Assembly: GCA_016292135.1 (NCBI GenBank)
Contig: JAEFAZ010000006.1
Span: forward strand, 124,001-188,000
Length of the DNA: 64,000 bases
Origin: Saccharofermentans sp.
GTDB taxonomy: Bacteria > Bacillota > Clostridia > Saccharofermentanales > Saccharofermentanaceae
Direction: 5' to 3'
Position 1 is the stretch's first letter. The number at the start of each line of letters is the position of its first letter. Made by a program: the position numbers and the translations under genes. This document shows, piece after piece, positions 1-8,871 of the stretch. A model generated the notes under the pieces. The model did not search any database, was not told where the DNA came from, and was given only the letters and a program-made list of their open reading frames with translations.

Positions 1-30
1 TCTGCCGTTAAGGGCTTTTATGCTGTTCAT
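1..30 (-). CDS. Start of an unidentified gene running off the left edge
   Basis: On the minus strand an ATG at 28-30 follows AAGGACAGAGGT, a usable ribosome binding site, and opens a frame reading MNSIKALNGR before the window ends. Ten residues are too few to name a family. A minus-strand TATAAT at 137-142 could serve as its -10 element. It would lie downstream of pta in the same direction. It may be a chance start codon; only the neighbouring sequence can tell. Confidence 0.35.
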   Translation of the reverse strand, partial: MNSIKALNGR

Positions 31-136
31 ACCTCTGTCCTTCTCTTATGCGGTCCTATTGTCCGGTCAAGCCAGATAAGCCGAACAAACAGGTATCGTC
101 AGACCTCCTCTGAAGGAACCTTTTCACCCTTCTTCT

Positions 137-142
137 ATTATA
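137..142 (-). promoter_or_regulatory. Possible -10 element in the pta downstream gap
   Basis: The minus strand reads TATAAT here, about 107 bases before the start codon at 30. No convincing -35 hexamer lies 17 bases upstream, so this is a weak call. It would separate the partial left-edge gene from the buk-pta transcript. Confidence 0.3.
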
Positions 143-182
143 CCCGAAAAAGGAATATAACAGAAATCCTAAATCCTGAGGA

Positions 183-1178
183 TCAGATCTGAGCCTGAAC
201 AGCGGTCATGGCAACGGTATTTACTATGTCTTCGACAGAACAGCCGCGCGAAAGGTCATTACAGGGCATATTAAGTCCCTGGAGCACTGCGAAGCAGTCC
301 GCTCCGCCCACGCGCTGGGTGATCTTATATCCGATGTTTCCTGCCTGCAGATCAGGGAATATAAGGACATTCGCCCTGCCTGCGACCGGGCTTCCGGGCG
401 CCTTGGAGGCACCGATCTCGGGAACGATCGCGGCATCGTACTGGAGTTCTCCGTCAAGGAGCAGGTCAGGTGCCAGCTCATGTGCTATGGCAACTGCCTC
501 CTGGATCTTCGTAACGGAATCGTGCTTTGCCGATCCCTTGGACGAGAAAGACAGGAATGCCACGCGGGGCTCGGCAAATCCGCAGAGCCTCTTTGCCGTG
601 TCGGCGGCAGCGATGGCTATGTATGCTAATTCCTCTGCAGTGGGCGCGGGCATTACCACACAGTCGGCATAGACAAGGAGACCGTCCTCGCCCAGCGACT
701 TGTTGGGGCAGTCCATGAGGAAGGATGAAGATACGATCTTCATCTCAGGCTTGGTCTTGATTATCTGCAATGCGGGACGCAGCATGTCTCCGGTCGTATG
801 GACAGCACCGGATACCAGTCCGTCAGCATCGCCGGTCTTGACCATCATGATGCCGTAATACATGGGATCTTTTACGAGCTTCAAGGCATCCTCGTGGGTA
901 ACGCCCTTGTTCTTGCGGATCTCGTAGAGGGCTTCGGCATACTCTGCAACGATGGGGCTTGTCGCGGGATCTTCGATCGCTATCCCAGTAATGTCTGCTC
1001 CGGTCTTTTCAGCCACAGCCTTGACCTTAGCGGGATCTCCGATCAGGACGGGCTCAGCCAGACCCTCAGCCTTGAGGATGGCAGCCGCCTTAACGGTACG
1101 CTCCTCGTCACCTTCGGGAAGGACGATCTTCTTTATGTCACTTGCGGCCTTAGCCTTGACTCTTTCTATCATGCTCAT
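183..1178 (-). CDS. pta: Phosphate acetyltransferase (phosphotransacetylase)
   Basis: This 331-residue protein matches the short, single-domain Pta family, which interconverts acetyl-CoA plus phosphate with acetyl phosphate plus CoA in the cytoplasm. The start MSMIERVKAKA, the IVLPEGDEERT segment, VLIGDP, and the C-terminal QAGNIGYKITQRVGGADCF block are typical, and length agrees with clostridial enzymes. The ATG at 1178 follows GGAGG at a good distance. It lies 17 bases downstream of a butyrate-kinase-family gene in the same direction, so the two are probably cotranscribed and together make ATP from acyl-CoA. Pta rather than phosphotransbutyrylase is favoured by the overall sequence; the substrate is not proven. 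Confidence 0.93.
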   Translation of the reverse strand: MSMIERVKAKAASDIKKIVLPEGDEERTVKAAAILKAEGLAEPVLIGDPAKVKAVAEKTGADITGIAIEDPATSPIVAEYAEALYEIRKNKGVTHEDALKLVKDPMYYGIMMVKTGDADGLVSGAVHTTGDMLRPALQIIKTKPEMKIVSSSFLMDCPNKSLGEDGLLVYADCVVMPAPTAEELAYIAIAAADTAKRLCGFAEPRVAFLSFSSKGSAKHDSVTKIQEAVAIAHELAPDLLLDGELQYDAAIVPEIGASKAPGSPVAGRANVLIFPDLQAGNIGYKITQRVGGADCFAVLQGLNMPCNDLSRGCSVEDIVNTVAMTAVQAQI

Positions 1179-1195
1179 AACTTTTTCCTCCGTTA

Positions 1196-2311
1196 TCAGA
1201 ACTCAACGCCCTCAAAACCGTTCCAGACATTGTGGCCCGAATAGGTCTGAACCTTCTTCTCTCCTCTTAAGACGGCAAGCGCGGGAAGTGCCAGAGCCTC
1301 CTGCTCCATCTCACCGGGATATACGCTTATGGGTGCGATGAATCCGCATCTCTCCTTGATACCTTCGAAAACATCGTCAAATCTCATAAGTCCGCCGGTA
1401 AGGAGGATCCCGTCGACCTTTCCGCAGAGAACGCAGCTCATCTCGCCGATCATCTTGCAGATCTGGTAGATCATGGTATTCCAGACCAGAGTCGCCTTCC
1501 TGTCGCCGGAATCGACCAGCTCATGGATCGTGTCGGAATTTGCCGTACCGAAAAGGTCGACAAATCCGCCGGCCCTGGAGCAGCGGAGCCTGACATCTTC
1601 GATCGAATGTTCTTCTATATAGTCGAGCAGAGCCAGAACGGGAACGGATCCGATCCTGGTCGGCGTAAATGCGCCCTCGCCGTCGGCACCCATGTTGCCG
1701 TCGACCATACGGCCGTGTTCGTGGGCAGATACGGTTATGCCTCCGTCGATGTGAGCGACGATAAAGTTGCAGTCTTCATATCTCTTTCCCATCTTCTTCG
1801 CGTGATACTCGGCAACAGCCTTCTGGTTGAGCACGTGGGAATGGGAAACCCTGTATACGCCCCTGATACCGGTGAGTCTTGCGTAATCGCAGTATTCATC
1901 GACATTCGTGGGGTTCAGCGTATATGCGGGCTTGTTATACTTGCAGGCGAAATTCCATGCGATCATTACGCCGAGCTTGGCAGGGTGCTCGGAACCTCCG
2001 ACTGCCGCGACAGTGTCTTCATAGAGCCTTACATCTATAGCAGTGATGCCGCCCGGCTGGGTGCATGCGCTTCCGCCCCTTCCGACGAAAGCATCTATGG
2101 ATGCGGGATCGTAGCCTTCCTCAGCGAGCATGTCGAGGATGACCTTGACCCTCATCGGGACCTGATCGTTGACATGGGGATATTTCAGCAGTTCATCCGC
2201 ATCGTGGAAAAGACTCTTTTCGAAGAGGCTGGTCTCGTTTTCGAAAAGACTGACCTTCGTGGAAGTCGATCCGGGATTGATGATGAGTAACAGTTTCTTG
2301 TCGCCTGGCAT
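1196..2311 (-). CDS. buk: Butyrate kinase-family acyl kinase
   Basis: The 371-residue product belongs to the acetokinase superfamily and reads as butyrate kinase rather than AckA: the N-terminal phosphate loop is NPGSTSTKVSLF, followed by GRGGSACTQPGGITAID, the AHIDGGITVSAH motif and a C-terminal TGGLM segment. The enzyme turns an acyl phosphate plus ADP into the acid plus ATP. The start chosen is the ATG at 2311 after AGAAGG; an in-frame upstream start at 2356 has no good ribosome binding site. Pairing with pta instead of a phosphotransbutyrylase suggests that it may work on acetyl phosphate, an inference from context. Confidence 0.88.
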   Translation of the reverse strand: MPGDKKLLLIINPGSTSTKVSLFENETSLFEKSLFHDADELLKYPHVNDQVPMRVKVILDMLAEEGYDPASIDAFVGRGGSACTQPGGITAIDVRLYEDTVAAVGGSEHPAKLGVMIAWNFACKYNKPAYTLNPTNVDEYCDYARLTGIRGVYRVSHSHVLNQKAVAEYHAKKMGKRYEDCNFIVAHIDGGITVSAHEHGRMVDGNMGADGEGAFTPTRIGSVPVLALLDYIEEHSIEDVRLRCSRAGGFVDLFGTANSDTIHELVDSGDRKATLVWNTMIYQICKMIGEMSCVLCGKVDGILLTGGLMRFDDVFEGIKERCGFIAPISVYPGEMEQEALALPALAVLRGEKKVQTYSGHNVWNGFEGVEF

Positions 2312-2427
2312 AACAAAACCTTCTTTATCTGTAATATACGAGGAACATAATAACACGATTTTGACCTTTGTCGCGCCTGTTACATTAATTTCCTTTAAAT
2401 GCGAAATAATATGAGCGATTTTGACAC

Positions 2428-2452
2428 AAAATAAAAGCTGCCATCAGGCAGC
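2428..2452 (-). terminator. Second of two tandem terminators after thrS
   Basis: On the minus strand GCTGCC, a four-base loop and GGCAGC form a hairpin (2437-2452) followed by TTTTATTTTG. It sits just past another thrS terminator and upstream of buk, so it isolates the two transcripts. Confidence 0.75.
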
Positions 2453-2468
2453 AATATCGGGAATGCAA

Positions 2469-2494
2469 CAAAAAGACCGCCCCGGAGGGCGGTC
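2469..2494 (-). terminator. Rho-independent terminator of thrS
   Basis: GACCGCCC and GGGCGGTC (2475-2494) form an 8-bp stem with a short loop, followed on the minus strand by TTTTTGTT. It begins about 22 bases beyond the thrS stop codon. Confidence 0.88.
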
Positions 2495-2515
2495 CTGACA
2501 GGCGTTTTTAAGCCA

Positions 2516-4345
2516 TCACATCTCGGTGATGAGGTCTCTTGTCCTCTCTGCATTCATCTTCTTGCAGACCTCAACGAAGGTGTCTACGGGGATGTCGTGG
2601 AGCTGGACCTTGACTCCGCGGATGTTGACGGATACGGTCTTGGACTCGACTTCCTTGTCCCCTATGACCAGGATGTAAGGATCACGGAGGTTACGGAAGT
2701 TCTTGATCTTGTCGTTCATGTTCTTGGGCGACAGATCCACCTCGGCACGGATGCCGTTGTATTCGAGGAGATTTTCGATGTCACGGGCAAACTCGTTGTG
2801 CTCTTCTCTGATCGGAACGATGCCTACCTGGGCAGGGCTCATCCAGAAGGGGAAAGCACCCTTGAAGTGCTCTGTGATGATACCGATGAATCTCTCGAAT
2901 GAACCGAAGATCGCGCGGTGGATAACGACAGGCATCTTCTGGGAATTGTCCTTGTCAACGTATGTGAGGCCGAAGTTTGCAGGCAGCTGGAAGTCGAGCT
3001 GGATCGTGCCGCACTGCCACTCTCTGCCGAGAGCGTCCTTGATCTGCAGGTCGATCTTCGGGCCGTAGAATGCACCATCACCCTCGTTGATCTCGTAGTT
3101 GCCCTCGCCGTACTTCTTGTCGAGGATCTTCTTCAAGGAAGCCTCTGCCCTGTTCCAGACTTCGATGTCACCCATGAAGTCATCAGGTCTCGTGGAGAAC
3201 TCAGCCTTGTATGTGAGACCGAATGTGTTGTAGATCTCATCAGCGAGGTTCATGATGTCCTCGATCTCGGACTCGATCTGGTCTTCCGTTACGAAAGTAT
3301 GGTCGTCGTCCTGTCTGAACTCCTGAACACGGAAAAGACCGTTCATCTGTCCTGACTTCTCCTTGCGGTGGAGAACGTCGATCTCGGAGTAACGGATAGG
3401 GAGCTCCTTGTAGGAGTGTACCGTTCTCTTATATGTCATCATGGCATTAGGACAGTTCATGGGCTTAGCAGCCATCGTGTCAATGCTCTCAAGATCGAAG
3501 TCGGGGCCTGCTGACTGGTCCTGCTCGACCTCGTCATCAGCTTTCGTTCCTTCGGAAAGGCCCGGGATGAGGAACATGTTATTAACATAGTGTGCCCAGT
3601 GGCCCGAGATGAGCCAGAGCTTCTTGTTGTTGATCAGAGGGCAGGAGATCTCCTGATAGTTATGCTTATCCTGAAGTTCGCGGGAGTAGCTTATGAGCTG
3701 GCGGTACATCGTCCATCCGCGGGGCAGCCAGTAAGGCATGCCGGGAGCCGTATCCTGGAACATAAAGAGATCCTGCTGCAGACCGATCTTCTTGTGGTCG
3801 CGCTCCATAGCTTCCTTGAGCCATGCAAGGTGAGCCTTGAGCTCGTCCTTCGAAGGGAAAGCAAAGACATAGATCCTCGTGAGGGTATCCTTGGTGGAAT
3901 CGCCTCTCCAGTAAGCTGCGGATGTACCCTTGACCTTGAAAGCCACAGACAGAAGATCACGTGAATTCTCTACGTGAGGGCCGCGGCAGAGATCAACGAA
4001 ATCGTCACCCGTGCGGTATATAGTGAGAAGTTCGTCCTCCGGCAGATCCTGAATGATCTCGACCTTGTACTTCTGATCCTTGAACAGTTCGAGCGCATCA
4101 TTCCTGGAGATCTCTTCTCTTCGCCAGTCTTCCTTGCGCTTCAGGATCTCGGTCATCTTGTCCTCGATGGTCTTGTAGTCTTCCTCTGTTACGGGACGGG
4201 GCAATGCGAAATCATAGTACATGCCGTCGTCGATCTGAGGTCCGATAGCGATCTGTGTATCGGTTCCGAAGATCTCGAAAACGGCCTTAGCCAGAATGTG
4301 TGCCAGCGAGTGGCGGTAAACCTTAAGGAACTCTTCTCTTTCCAT
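2516..4345 (-). CDS. thrS: Threonine--tRNA ligase lacking the TGS domain
   Basis: The 609-residue protein charges tRNA-Thr. The N-terminus starts directly in the editing domain (HSLAHILAKAVFEIFG near residue 15, then CRGPHV), so the usual N-terminal TGS domain of about 60 residues is absent. The class II core follows, with MNCPNAM, the motif 2 region HRKEKSGQMNGL, VIHRAIFGS, and a C-terminal anticodon-binding domain. The Cys and two His of the zinc site appear present. The ATG at 4345 with AAGGA ten bases upstream is preferred over the in-frame start at 4381. No T-box leader was seen; a sigma-A promoter lies at 4417-4445. Confidence 0.95.
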   Translation of the reverse strand: MEREEFLKVYRHSLAHILAKAVFEIFGTDTQIAIGPQIDDGMYYDFALPRPVTEEDYKTIEDKMTEILKRKEDWRREEISRNDALELFKDQKYKVEIIQDLPEDELLTIYRTGDDFVDLCRGPHVENSRDLLSVAFKVKGTSAAYWRGDSTKDTLTRIYVFAFPSKDELKAHLAWLKEAMERDHKKIGLQQDLFMFQDTAPGMPYWLPRGWTMYRQLISYSRELQDKHNYQEISCPLINNKKLWLISGHWAHYVNNMFLIPGLSEGTKADDEVEQDQSAGPDFDLESIDTMAAKPMNCPNAMMTYKRTVHSYKELPIRYSEIDVLHRKEKSGQMNGLFRVQEFRQDDDHTFVTEDQIESEIEDIMNLADEIYNTFGLTYKAEFSTRPDDFMGDIEVWNRAEASLKKILDKKYGEGNYEINEGDGAFYGPKIDLQIKDALGREWQCGTIQLDFQLPANFGLTYVDKDNSQKMPVVIHRAIFGSFERFIGIITEHFKGAFPFWMSPAQVGIVPIREEHNEFARDIENLLEYNGIRAEVDLSPKNMNDKIKNFRNLRDPYILVIGDKEVESKTVSVNIRGVKVQLHDIPVDTFVEVCKKMNAERTRDLITEM

Positions 4346-4382
4346 AATAATCAATGTCCTTATCTTGTATTCGACATGCACT

Positions 4383-4399
4383 CCCGGGCACTTCCCGGG
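4383..4399 (-). promoter_or_regulatory. Small hairpin in the thrS leader
   Basis: Two CCCGGG hexamers separated by five bases can form a 6-bp hairpin in the short thrS mRNA leader. Its role is unknown; there is no U tract, so it is not a terminator. The T-box core sequence expected of many Firmicute thrS leaders is absent. Confidence 0.45.
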
Positions 4400-4416
4400 A
4401 CAACGTCGTAAAGAGG

Positions 4417-4445
4417 ATTATATATTATGGAAGCATTAAAGACAA
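4417..4445 (-). promoter_or_regulatory. Sigma-A promoter of thrS
   Basis: The minus strand carries TTGTCT (4440-4445), a 17-base spacer and TATAAT (4417-4422), close to the vegetative consensus. Transcription would begin near 4410, giving a leader of about 65 bases before thrS. Confidence 0.75.
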
Positions 4446-4600
4446 TAACCCTGTTATTGAAGCTGTTTTCTTACCCGGATCCAGGCTGGAAAAGGGAAAG
4501 AAAGACCTCACCTTTTTGCCCCGAAAACAAATGCCCAACTGAGCCCGTTTTTCGTTTACATCTTTAGTCGATAATGTAAAGTGAATATTTCTTATTAATG

Positions 4601-4639
4601 TGCTACAATAGCCGTGCGCTCGAAAAGGAGACCTTTTCG
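4601..4639 (+). promoter_or_regulatory. Extended -10 promoter and leader hairpin of pfp
   Basis: TGCTACAAT at 4601-4609 is an extended -10 element with no clear -35. Downstream, CGAAAAG (4621-4627) and CTTTTCG (4633-4639) form a leader hairpin ahead of the AAAGGAG ribosome binding site of pfp. The thrS and pfp promoters are divergent within the 330-base gap, which holds no other gene that I can see. Confidence 0.55.
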
Positions 4640-4675
4640 GGCAGGACCCTACAATTAATCAAAGGAGTTTGTCTC

Positions 4676-6334
4676 ATGGAATTATCACCACTTCAAAAAG
4701 CAAGATACGAGTACACCCCTAAGCTTCCCGGAATGTTAAGAAACGGTATCGCAGAGATCTGCGTTAACGAGGGTGCTCCCACACAGAGCGTTGCAGATCA
4801 GGACAAGATCGCAGCTCTCTTCCCCAACACATACGGTAAGAAAGAGATCACTTTCGCTAAGGGCCAGAACACATCTCCTGCCAAGAAGCAGGTAGTCGGT
4901 GTTATCCTCTCAGGCGGACAGGCTCCCGGCGGACATAACGTCATCACAGGACTTTACGACGCTCTGAAGGCTACAGACAAGGACAATGTCCTCCTCGGCT
5001 TCAAGGGCGGTCCCGACGGACTTCTCTATAACAACTTCGTAGAGTTCGACGATGCATTCATCGATGCATACAGGAACACAGGCGGATTCGACATCATCGG
5101 TTCCGGCAGAACAAAGCTCGAGACACCCGAGCAGTTCGCTATCGTTGCAGAGAACGCAAAGAAGAACGGCCTTACGGCTATCGTCATCATCGGCGGTGAC
5201 GACTCCAACACAAACGCAGCAACACTTGCTGAGTACATGGCTGCCAACAACACAGGCGTTCAGGTTATAGGCTGCCCCAAGACGATCGACGGTGACCTCA
5301 AGAACGAGGACATCGAGGCTTCTTTCGGCTTCGATACAGCTACAAAGACATATTCCGAGCTCATCGGCAACATCGAGAGAGACGCCAACTCCGCAAAGAA
5401 GTACTGGCACTTCATCAAGGTCATGGGCCGCAGCGCTTCCCACGTTGCACTCGAGTGCGCACTTGAGACACAGCCCAACATCTGCCTCATCGGTGAGGAA
5501 GTTGCAGCAAAGAAGATGTCCCTTGCCGAGATCACAAACTACATCGCAGATGCAGTCGAGACCCGCGGCAACAACGGCGAGAACTTCGGTGTTGCGATCA
5601 TCCCCGAGGGTATCGTAGAGTTCGTTCCCGAGTTCTCTGCTCTCATCGCTGAGATCAACGAGCTCCTCGCAGGCGAAAAGACAGAGCAGTTCAACGCTCT
5701 CCCCGACTGGAACGCAAAATACGAGTTCATCAAGGCAGGCCTTACAGATGCTTCTTTCAAGGTTTTCGATATCCTTCCTGCAGGCATCCAGCAGCAGCTC
5801 TTCCTCGAGCGTGACCCTCACGGCAACGTTCAGGTTTCCCTCATCGAGTCCGAGAAGCTCTTCTCCGAGATGGTAAAGGCTGAGCTCGCTAAGAGAAAGG
5901 CTGCCGGCACATACAAGGGCAAGTTCGGTGCCCAGCACCACTTCTTCGGCTACGAAGGCCGCTGCGCTTTCCCTTCCAACTTCGATGCAGACTACTGCTA
6001 CTCCCTGGGCTTCAACGCTTTCATGCTGATCCAGTATGGTTTCACAGGTTACCTTTCCAAGGTTTCCAACATCAGCAAGCCCGCTGAAGAGTGGGTTGCA
6101 GGCGGTATGCCTATCACAAAGATGATGAACATGGAAAGAAGAAACGGTGAGGACAAGCCGGTTATCCGCAAGGCATTGGTAGAGCTCGACGGCAAGCCTT
6201 TCCAGTACTTCTGCGCTAACCGTGAGAAGTGGGCTGTTGAGACATGCTTTACTTATCCGGGCGCTATCCAGTACTACGGACCTTCCGAAGTCTGCGACAT
6301 CACAACAAGAACGCTCGCACTCGAGAAGTCCTGA
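4676..6334 (+). CDS. pfp: Diphosphate--fructose-6-phosphate 1-phosphotransferase, long form
   Basis: The 552-residue enzyme phosphorylates fructose 6-phosphate reversibly with pyrophosphate, saving ATP in glycolysis. It belongs to the long PFP group shared by plants, spirochaetes and many Clostridia: GGQAPGGHN near residue 80, a [10 protein letters not shown] loop whose second Asp is the PPi-type residue, and PKTIDGDL with the catalytic Asp. The ATG at 4676 follows AAAGGAG; the frame is open further upstream but [13 protein letters not shown] is the family start. Codon use is strongly biased toward C-ending codons, as expected for a highly expressed gene. A strong terminator follows. Confidence 0.95.
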   Translation: MELSPLQKARYEYTPKLPGMLRNGIAEICVNEGAPTQSVADQDKIAALFPNTYGKKEITFAKGQNTSPAKKQVVGVILSGGQAPGGHNVITGLYDALKATDKDNVLLGFKGGPDGLLYNNFVEFDDAFIDAYRNTGGFDIIGSGRTKLETPEQFAIVAENAKKNGLTAIVIIGGDDSNTNAATLAEYMAANNTGVQVIGCPKTIDGDLKNEDIEASFGFDTATKTYSELIGNIERDANSAKKYWHFIKVMGRSASHVALECALETQPNICLIGEEVAAKKMSLAEITNYIADAVETRGNNGENFGVAIIPEGIVEFVPEFSALIAEINELLAGEKTEQFNALPDWNAKYEFIKAGLTDASFKVFDILPAGIQQQLFLERDPHGNVQVSLIESEKLFSEMVKAELAKRKAAGTYKGKFGAQHHFFGYEGRCAFPSNFDADYCYSLGFNAFMLIQYGFTGYLSKVSNISKPAEEWVAGGMPITKMMNMERRNGEDKPVIRKALVELDGKPFQYFCANREKWAVETCFTYPGAIQYYGPSEVCDITTRTLALEKS

Positions 6335-6356
6335 TAGACTTAATCAGTAAATACTT

Positions 6357-6387
6357 AAGGGCCGTTCCTCCGGGAGCGGCCCTTTTT
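6357..6387 (+). terminator. Rho-independent terminator of pfp
   Basis: AAGGGCCGTTCC, a short loop and GGAGCGGCCCTT form a long GC-rich hairpin followed by a U run, 23 bases beyond the pfp stop codon. Confidence 0.92.
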
Positions 6388-6402
6388 GTTTGCCAATTTG
6401 TC

Positions 6403-6526
6403 GGTAGCAGTAAAACGCCTTTTTGGTAGCACTTACTGCTACCAATTTGTCAGTTTAGTGCTACCAATTGCTGAAAAGGTGGTTTGGTAGCAGTAAATTG
6501 TTATTTTGGTAGCAGTTACTGCTACC
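6403..6526. repeat. Cluster of GGTAGCAGTAA inverted repeats
   Basis: Direct copies of GGTAGCA(G/C)T(A/T)A begin at 6403, 6425, 6486 and 6508; reverse-complement copies end at 6443, 6465 and 6526. The units at 6425-6443 and 6508-6526 are themselves palindromes (GGTAGCA ... TGCTACC). Adjacent units are about 22 bases apart. The cluster fills the gap between the convergent genes pfp and the ACT protein. It could be an array of hairpins, a protein-binding site array or a small repeat element. No copy was noticed elsewhere in the window. Confidence 0.85.
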
Positions 6527-6546
6527 ATTTGGCCTGTTTTTTGCAA

Positions 6547-6918
6547 TCAATCTTGAGAAATCGAATATCCTGCATCAGCAAGAAGAGCCAGAGCACGCTC
6601 AAAATTCTCCTCTTTCACAAGGATATAGTCAGTGTTGTAAGTGGAGACGGCAAATATCCCTATAACATTATCAGCCAATATTTTCGAGATCTTCGAAAGG
6701 ATCCCTACGAGCGAGAAATCCAGAGTGCCTTTTATCCTGAAAGCTCTCCAGCCGTCTTCGCGCTCAAGGGTCTCAGCAGGAACAGAACCTGAGGAGCATA
6801 CAAGGGAGATCTCTTCATCAGTCTTGCCGATGAAATATATATCTGAAGAAAGGTCAGCCATGCTGATGTCGCTGATCTTGCATACGGATAAGGGCTGGTC
6901 TATTACCTGCAGTTCCAT
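6547..6918 (-). CDS. ACT-domain protein of an amino-acid transport operon
   Basis: The 123-residue protein has an N-terminal half beginning MELQVIDQPLSVCKI and a C-terminal ACT fold with the pattern GTLDFSLVGILSKISKILADN, resembling the paired-ACT (CASTOR-like) proteins that bind amino acids. It has no signal peptide or catalytic motif. It starts 1 base beyond the stop codon of the transporter ATPase gene, so it is almost certainly the last gene of that operon. A role in sensing the imported amino acid, or in gating the ATPase, is an inference from position. Confidence 0.75.
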   Translation of the reverse strand: MELQVIDQPLSVCKISDISMADLSSDIYFIGKTDEEISLVCSSGSVPAETLEREDGWRAFRIKGTLDFSLVGILSKISKILADNVIGIFAVSTYNTDYILVKEENFERALALLADAGYSISQD

Positions 6919-6919
6919 C

Positions 6920-7669
6920 TCAGAGAACTTTCGCGAGGAAGGAGCGGAGCCTGTCGTTATCGGGGTTGTTGAAGATCTCCTCGGGAGTGCCTTCTTCGAC
7001 TATCACGCCGTCATCCATGAAGATGACGCGCGAGCCTACTTCCCTGGCAAAACCCATCTCATGGGTAACGACGACCATGGTCATGCCTTCTTTGGCGAGC
7101 TCCTTCATGACATCCAGGACTTCGCCGACCATCTCGGGATCCAAAGCAGATGTGGGCTCATCGAAAAGCATAACATCCGGGTCCATTGCCAGTGCCCTGA
7201 CGATGGCGATCCTCTGCTTCTGACCGCCCGAAAGCTGCGAGGGATATGAGGAAGCGCGGTCTTCGAGCCCTACTCTGGCAAGTAATTCCTTGGCCTTCTT
7301 CTCGGCAACTTCCTTGGGAAGACCGTGAAGCTTCATGGGAGCTATGGTCATGTTGCGGAGGATCGTAAGGTGCGGGAAGAGGTTAAAGTGCTGGAACACC
7401 ATTCCCATATTCTGTCTTAAGAGATTGATGTCGGTAGAAGGATCCGTAAGATCCTGACCCTCGAAGGTGATCGTGCCGGAAGTCGGACGCTCCAGAAGAT
7501 TGAGGGATCTTAAGAATGTCGATTTGCCGGAGCCCGAGGGTCCGATTATTACAACGACTTCACCCTTTTTGATATCCGTCGTTATGCCGTCCAGTGCCTT
7601 GATGTCACCGTCGTTATAGTGTTTTTTGAGATCCTTTACGGAAATTATTACCTGATTATCAGCGCTCAC
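6920..7669 (-). CDS. Polar amino-acid ABC transporter ATPase
   Basis: The 249-residue ATPase energises uptake through the permease encoded upstream. Walker A is GPSGSGKST, the signature is LSGGQKQR and Walker B is [11 protein letters not shown]; the overall sequence is that of the GlnQ/HisP group. The start is a GTG at 7669 inside the permease gene, an 11-base overlap that implies translational coupling. There is no C-terminal ACT or NIL extension on this ATPase; instead a separate ACT gene follows. Confidence 0.92.
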   Translation of the reverse strand: MSADNQVIISVKDLKKHYNDGDIKALDGITTDIKKGEVVVIIGPSGSGKSTFLRSLNLLERPTSGTITFEGQDLTDPSTDINLLRQNMGMVFQHFNLFPHLTILRNMTIAPMKLHGLPKEVAEKKAKELLARVGLEDRASSYPSQLSGGQKQRIAIVRALAMDPDVMLFDEPTSALDPEMVGEVLDVMKELAKEGMTMVVVTHEMGFAREVGSRVIFMDDGVIVEEGTPEEIFNNPDNDRLRSFLAKVL

Positions 7670-8759
7670 TCTTCTTGAGCCTCCTTTCGAGGATAGACAC
7701 GAGCTTACTGAAGAAGATGACTATCACTAGATAGATGAGGGCTACAGCGATAAGGGGCATGAATGCCGAGTAGGTCCTGGATCTGATGATGTCTCCTCCC
7801 TTGGTGAGCTCCTGGAGTCCGATGTAACCTGATACGGAAGTCTCTTTGATGAGAACGATGAATTCGTTGGCGAGTGCGGGAAGGACTGCCTTTAAGGCCT
7901 GGGGCACGATGATGAAAGCCATCGTCCTGACATAGCCGAAGCCCAGGGAACGTCCCGCTTCGAACTGGCCCTTGTCGATGCTCATGATGCCTCCGCGGAT
8001 GATCTCGGCTACATAAGCGCCTGAGTTGAATCCGAAAGCTAAGACTGCGACGAGGACCTTGTTGTTCGAAGATATGAAGATAACGAAGTAAGCGATCATG
8101 AGCTGAACGACTACAGGCGTTCCCCTTATGACCGTAAGATAGAGTCCGCAGAGTTTGTTTAAGAAAGCCAGGAACTTCTTGCCGAAACCTCCCCTGAGTT
8201 CTTCTTTCAGGGTGTCGTAGGAAGACCTGATGAGAGCAACGATAACGCCTAAGGCAATACCCAGAAGGGCCGCCAGGATCGTTACTTCAAAAGTGATCCC
8301 GAGGCCTTCGAAAATGTACTGGTAGCGGTCGTCCGTGATGAAATTGTTTTCGAAGTCGGCAGGGATATCGTATAACCAGTTGACTATTCCGTCCCAGGTC
8401 TCTTCAGCCCAGATGGAAAGATTTCCGACCGACATGACAAGGATCGTAAAAGCGTTGCTTACGATGGAAAAGATAAGCCCTATGATGGCAAGGATCCTTC
8501 CTGTCTTGGCCTTGGCGATGTTCCTGACTATCCCGTTGTTCGCCGTCCAGAAGCAGAGCGCGATGATGGCCAGAACGATCCCCGCGAGCGGGAACCAGAA
8601 CAGGATGAGGGATAAGAGGCCGAAAAGAAAGATCTTATTGGCCTTGCCCACAGGGTTTTCCTGAACAAGCACAGGAAGCGTTGCTTTGCAGGAGGGGCAG
8701 ACCTGATCGTCGCCCGTAACCTTGAAGCCGCAGTTCTTACAGAATCTTGCTCTGATCAT
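7659..8759 (-). CDS. Amino-acid ABC permease with N-terminal zinc ribbon and extra membrane segments
   Basis: The 366-residue protein has three parts. Residues 1-35 hold a zinc ribbon (CKNCG, then CPSC 14 residues later). Residues 45-115 contain two or three hydrophobic helices resembling a DUF4190-like module. From about residue 140 the chain is a HisM/GlnP-type permease, with the EAA loop [20 protein letters not shown]. Ordinary permeases of this group are about 220 residues and lack the first two parts. The ATG at 8759 with AAGGA is preferred to a TTG at 8780. It is the second gene of the operon after the binding protein, past an intercistronic hairpin. Confidence 0.9.
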   Translation of the reverse strand: MIRARFCKNCGFKVTGDDQVCPSCKATLPVLVQENPVGKANKIFLFGLLSLILFWFPLAGIVLAIIALCFWTANNGIVRNIAKAKTGRILAIIGLIFSIVSNAFTILVMSVGNLSIWAEETWDGIVNWLYDIPADFENNFITDDRYQYIFEGLGITFEVTILAALLGIALGVIVALIRSSYDTLKEELRGGFGKKFLAFLNKLCGLYLTVIRGTPVVVQLMIAYFVIFISSNNKVLVAVLAFGFNSGAYVAEIIRGGIMSIDKGQFEAGRSLGFGYVRTMAFIIVPQALKAVLPALANEFIVLIKETSVSGYIGLQELTKGGDIIRSRTYSAFMPLIAVALIYLVIVIFFSKLVSILERRLKKSER

Positions 8760-8803
8760 TGGACCGTCCTTTTTGAACAATTCTCTTGAAGTTATATTAT
8801 TGT

Positions 8804-8846
8804 AAATAATAAAAGAGCGGAAATAAAGACCATATTTCCGCTCTTT
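8804..8846 (-). terminator. Hairpin between binding-protein and permease genes
   Basis: A 13-bp perfect stem (8812-8824 with 8834-8846) and a 9-base loop are followed on the minus strand by TTTTATTATTT. It lies 25 bases beyond the binding-protein stop. In such operons a leaky terminator keeps the binding protein in excess over the membrane parts. Confidence 0.85.
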
Positions 8847-8871
8847 GTGATCCGGTTGTCAGTTTAAATGC

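Noticed and set aside
2918..3355. Plus-strand frames opposite thrS
   Set aside because: They show no start signal and follow the codon structure of thrS on the other strand.
4346..4597. T-box riboswitch upstream of thrS
   Set aside because: The conserved T-box core and long structured leader are missing; the promoter is only about 65 bases from the start codon.
4910..5941. Long minus-strand open frame (343 codons) within pfp
   Set aside because: It lies wholly opposite a clear PFP gene and reflects the strong codon bias; it has no ribosome binding site and no family resemblance.
6403..6526. CRISPR array
   Set aside because: The repeats are only 11-19 bases, alternate in direction, and have no uniform spacers or cas genes nearby.
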